Part shown: positions 36,514 to 38,745 of the stretch, one piece after another | How the letters are laid out: every line of letters starts with the position of its first letter | Numbering within the stretch: the stretch's first letter is position 1 | NCBI GenBank assembly: GCA_913050195.1 | Contig: CAJXBJ010000007.1 | Location: 1 to 38,745 of the forward strand | Direction: 5' to 3' | Source: an uncultured Saprospirales bacterium | Lineage (GTDB): Bacteria > Bacteroidota > Bacteroidia > Chitinophagales > CAJXBJ01 | DNA: 38,745 bases | The notes under the pieces: generated by a model | Seen by the model: only the letters and a program-made list of their open reading frames with translations | Database searches by the model: none | What the model was told of the DNA's origin: nothing | Made by a program: the position numbers and the translations under genes

Positions 36514-37107
36514 TCACCCCTTAATCAAGGAATTAATATAGGCTAAAATCTCATTTTGTCCTCTTTTGCGTAATGCAGAGCTTGAGAAGAATGGAGGTAG
36601 AGGGTCCCAGTATTCACTTAAAGTTGCGTTAAAGTGCTTTATTTGTTTACTTAAATCTTGCTGCTTTAACTTATCTGTTTTTGTTAGAACAATGCTAAAG
36701 GGTAATCCTGTTTGACCTAGCCAAATTAGAAAATCCTCGTCAACTTTTTGTAAAGAATGTCTGGCATCTAGTAATACAAAGGTTGTGATTAATGATTCTC
36801 TCTCTTTTAAATAGTTTGCTATCATTTTCTTTAAACTCTCTCTGTGTTTTTTAGATAGCTTAGCAAAGCCATATCCAGGCAAATCAATAATATGCCATTC
36901 TTCGTTTATGATAAATTGGTTAATCATTTGAGTTTTACCCGGAGTCGAGGAAGTCTTTGCTAATTTTGTTCGATTGGTTAACATATTTATTAGAGATGAT
37001 TTCCCCACATTAGAACGGCCAATAAAGGCGAATTCTGGTTTATTCGCTTTAGGCATTTTATGATTACTTGGAAAGCTTCCTATAAATTGGGCAGAATGTA
37101 TGATCAT
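36514..37107 (-). CDS. engB: Ribosome biogenesis GTP-binding protein EngB/YsxC
   Basis: [73 protein letters not shown]. Start at ATG 37107. Confidence 0.95.
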   Translation of the reverse strand: MIIHSAQFIGSFPSNHKMPKANKPEFAFIGRSNVGKSSLINMLTNRTKLAKTSSTPGKTQMINQFIINEEWHIIDLPGYGFAKLSKKHRESLKKMIANYLKERESLITTFVLLDARHSLQKVDEDFLIWLGQTGLPFSIVLTKTDKLKQQDLSKQIKHFNATLSEYWDPLPPFFSSSALRKRGQNEILAYINSLIKG

Positions 37108-37111
37108 GTCA

Positions 37112-37119
37112 CAAAAATA
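37112..37119 (-). promoter_or_regulatory. Putative -7 box TATTTTTG of engB
   Basis: Exact TAnnTTTG on the minus strand, ending 4 nt before ATG 37107. Confidence 0.5.
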
Positions 37120-37138
37120 AAATTTAAAATGCAATAGC

Positions 37139-37146
37139 TATCTTTG
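37139..37146 (+). promoter_or_regulatory. Putative -7 box TATCTTTG of ubiE/menG
   Basis: Exact TAnnTTTG, ending 9 nt before ATG 37156; the track's TTG start at 37144 lies inside it. Confidence 0.5.
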
Positions 37147-37155
37147 TGCTCAGTT

Positions 37156-37890
37156 ATGAGTATTAAGCCCTACAATCAAGAAGCAAGTAAGAAGAAGCAA
37201 GTCGAGGAAATGTTTGATAATATTGCCTTTAAATATGATTTTTTAAATCACACTCTTTCGGGAGGTGTAGACTTTTGGTGGCGAAAAAAAGCCATTAATT
37301 TATTTGGCAAGAGATTAATTAAAAATGACAAGAAGTTACTTAGGCTTTTAGATGTAGCTACCGGTACCGGAGACTTAGCATGGGCTTTGTCTGTTTTAAA
37401 CCCGAAAGAAGTCGTTGGATTAGATTTATCTCAAGAAATGTTAAATAGAGCTTGTGAAAAATATTTAAATAAAGCCCCTTTTGAAATAAGCTTTGTAAAA
37501 GGAGATAGTGAAAAAATGGATTTTCAAAACGATGTCTTTGATGGTATTTGTGTTGCTTTTGGTGTTCGTAACTTTGAGACTTTAGAGAAAGGTTTGGGAG
37601 AGATGCTTAGGGTTTTAAATAAAAAGGGTGTTCTGATGATATTAGAGTTTTCTACTCCAGAAAATAGACTATTTAATGCGTTGTATTCGTTTTACTTAAA
37701 AAATATTTTGCCGATTATAGGTCGAGTTTTGTCAAAAGACCCAAGGGCTTACAAGTATTTGCAAGAATCAGTTCAAGCTTTTCCCTCAGGTAAGCGTATG
37801 GTAGCTATATTGGAAAAAGTTGGCCTTAGAGAGGTGCGCTATTTCCCTTTAACACTAGGAATATGTACGGTTTATATTGCCGAAAAATAA
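37156..37890 (+). CDS. ubiE: Demethylmenaquinone/ubiquinone methyltransferase
   Basis: VEEMFDNIAFKYDFLNHTLSGGVDFWWRKKAI, LLDVATGTGDLAWAL, LEFSTPENRLFNALYSFYLKNILPIIGRVLSKDPRAYKYLQESVQAFPSG. Confidence 0.95.
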   Translation: MSIKPYNQEASKKKQVEEMFDNIAFKYDFLNHTLSGGVDFWWRKKAINLFGKRLIKNDKKLLRLLDVATGTGDLAWALSVLNPKEVVGLDLSQEMLNRACEKYLNKAPFEISFVKGDSEKMDFQNDVFDGICVAFGVRNFETLEKGLGEMLRVLNKKGVLMILEFSTPENRLFNALYSFYLKNILPIIGRVLSKDPRAYKYLQESVQAFPSGKRMVAILEKVGLREVRYFPLTLGICTVYIAEK

Positions 37891-38552
37891 TACTATACAT
37901 TTGTTGCTATTTGAGCTTAGATTATGTTTGCGCTCAAAACCTACCTACTTATGATCGTAAGCCAGTACATTTTGGTATTACAATGGCTATCAATTCATCA
38001 GGTTTCAAGATTTATAAGGATATTAGCTTCCCCCAAAATGATTCTATTAATGTTGTTGAATCTGTCGCAGGCCCAGGTTTTAATTTAGGTATAATCTCAG
38101 ATTTGAGATTGACAGAGCATTTAAACTTGCGATTTATACCAGCCTTAAGTTTTGCTGAGCGTAGTCTGAAGTATTTAATGATTAAGGATCTAGAAATGAA
38201 GAAAACTGTCGAATCTACCTATTTAGATTTTCCTATACAGTTGAAATTTAAAACTGATCGAATTAATGATTGCCGTTTTTATACTCTAGGAGGGTTTAAA
38301 TATTCCGTTGATATGATTTCTAATGCTAAAGCAAGAAGGGCGGAAGGGAGACTTAAAACTGGGCGCCATTCTTTTTTTGTAGAGTATGGGACTGGTCTCG
38401 ATTTTTATTTTCAATATTTTAAGTTTTCTCTTGAGATTAAAATCTCAAATGGTATGAATAATACTATGGTTCCTGAGCCTGATAAACTTTATGCATCTGT
38501 TCTAGAAAAGTTATACCCTAGGACCTTTCTGTTTTCTTTGCATTTTGAGTAA
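37863..38552 (+). CDS. porT: PorT-family outer membrane beta-barrel protein (type IX secretion/gliding)
   Basis: Signal peptide ending CAQN; KPVHFGITMAINSSGFKI...GPGFNLGIISDLRLTEHLNLRFIPALSFAERSLKY...LDFPIQLKFKTDRINDCRFYTLGGFKYSVDM; overlaps the ubiE 3' end by 28 nt. Confidence 0.82.
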   Translation: MYGLYCRKIILYICCYLSLDYVCAQNLPTYDRKPVHFGITMAINSSGFKIYKDISFPQNDSINVVESVAGPGFNLGIISDLRLTEHLNLRFIPALSFAERSLKYLMIKDLEMKKTVESTYLDFPIQLKFKTDRINDCRFYTLGGFKYSVDMISNAKARRAEGRLKTGRHSFFVEYGTGLDFYFQYFKFSLEIKISNGMNNTMVPEPDKLYASVLEKLYPRTFLFSLHFE

Positions 38553-38589
38553 TAGAACATTTTTTTGTGCTTATCGTATAAAACCACTA

Positions 38590-38601
38590 TTCTCTAGAGA
38601 A
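38590..38601. repeat. Perfect 12-bp palindrome TTCTCTAGAGAA downstream of porT
   Basis: Self-complementary by inspection; not followed by a T-tract. Confidence 0.6.
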
Positions 38602-38745
38602 AACAAATAGATCTTTCGGCTATAATCATATAAGTGGAAATGTTATATTTGTATTAGTGATTTAAAAACTGCAGTATATCGAGAAATTGGTACATTTTCG
38701 AACCTATAGAGCATTATTAGTATTTCTATTGTTCAATTTAATTTC

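Noticed and set aside
1-38745. CRISPR arrays, tRNA/rRNA genes, transposases, phage or defence islands
   Set aside because: No regularly spaced repeats, cloverleaf-like sequence, or integrase/transposase-like proteins seen; gene content is core housekeeping

Overview
This is a gene-dense, AT-rich chromosomal window that looks like Bacteroidetes (Flavobacteriales-like). Support for that comes from a fused SecDF, a T9SS-type C-terminal sorting domain, a PorT-like protein, TAnnTTTG promoter boxes and few Shine-Dalgarno sequences. Nearly all of it is coding and most genes are housekeeping: NtrY-like kinase, fructose-6-P aldolase/transaldolase, SecDF, GuaA, RF2, ArsC-like, transglutaminase-like, TopA, PurB, UbiB-like kinase, phasin-like, PriA, bifunctional FTCD, sugar transferase, Gfo/Idh oxidoreductase, MtaB, Lgt, TpiA, GlmU-like, bL31B, EngB/YsxC, UbiE/MenG and PorT. 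I saw no CRISPR array, tRNA, rRNA or mobile element, and no obvious new multi-gene system. The most interesting signals are small. (1) prfB is split by an in-frame TGA at a CTT-TGA-C +1 recoding site. It has no SD-like stimulator and instead carries a 6-bp hairpin ending 2 nt upstream. (2) A symmetric TGACA-N15-TGTCA-N4-TGACA-N15-TGTCA array lies between the phasin-like gene and priA. (3) A candidate H-type pseudoknot lies in the leader of a secreted CAP-like/OmpA-like gene. (4) The phasin terminator hairpin contains the -33 element of the ubiB-like gene. (5) Several TAnnTTTG boxes sit almost on the start codon, implying near-leaderless mRNAs, and they correct several ORF-track starts. (6) Three convergent pairs have zero or negative spacing, one with a terminator inside the opposing coding sequence.
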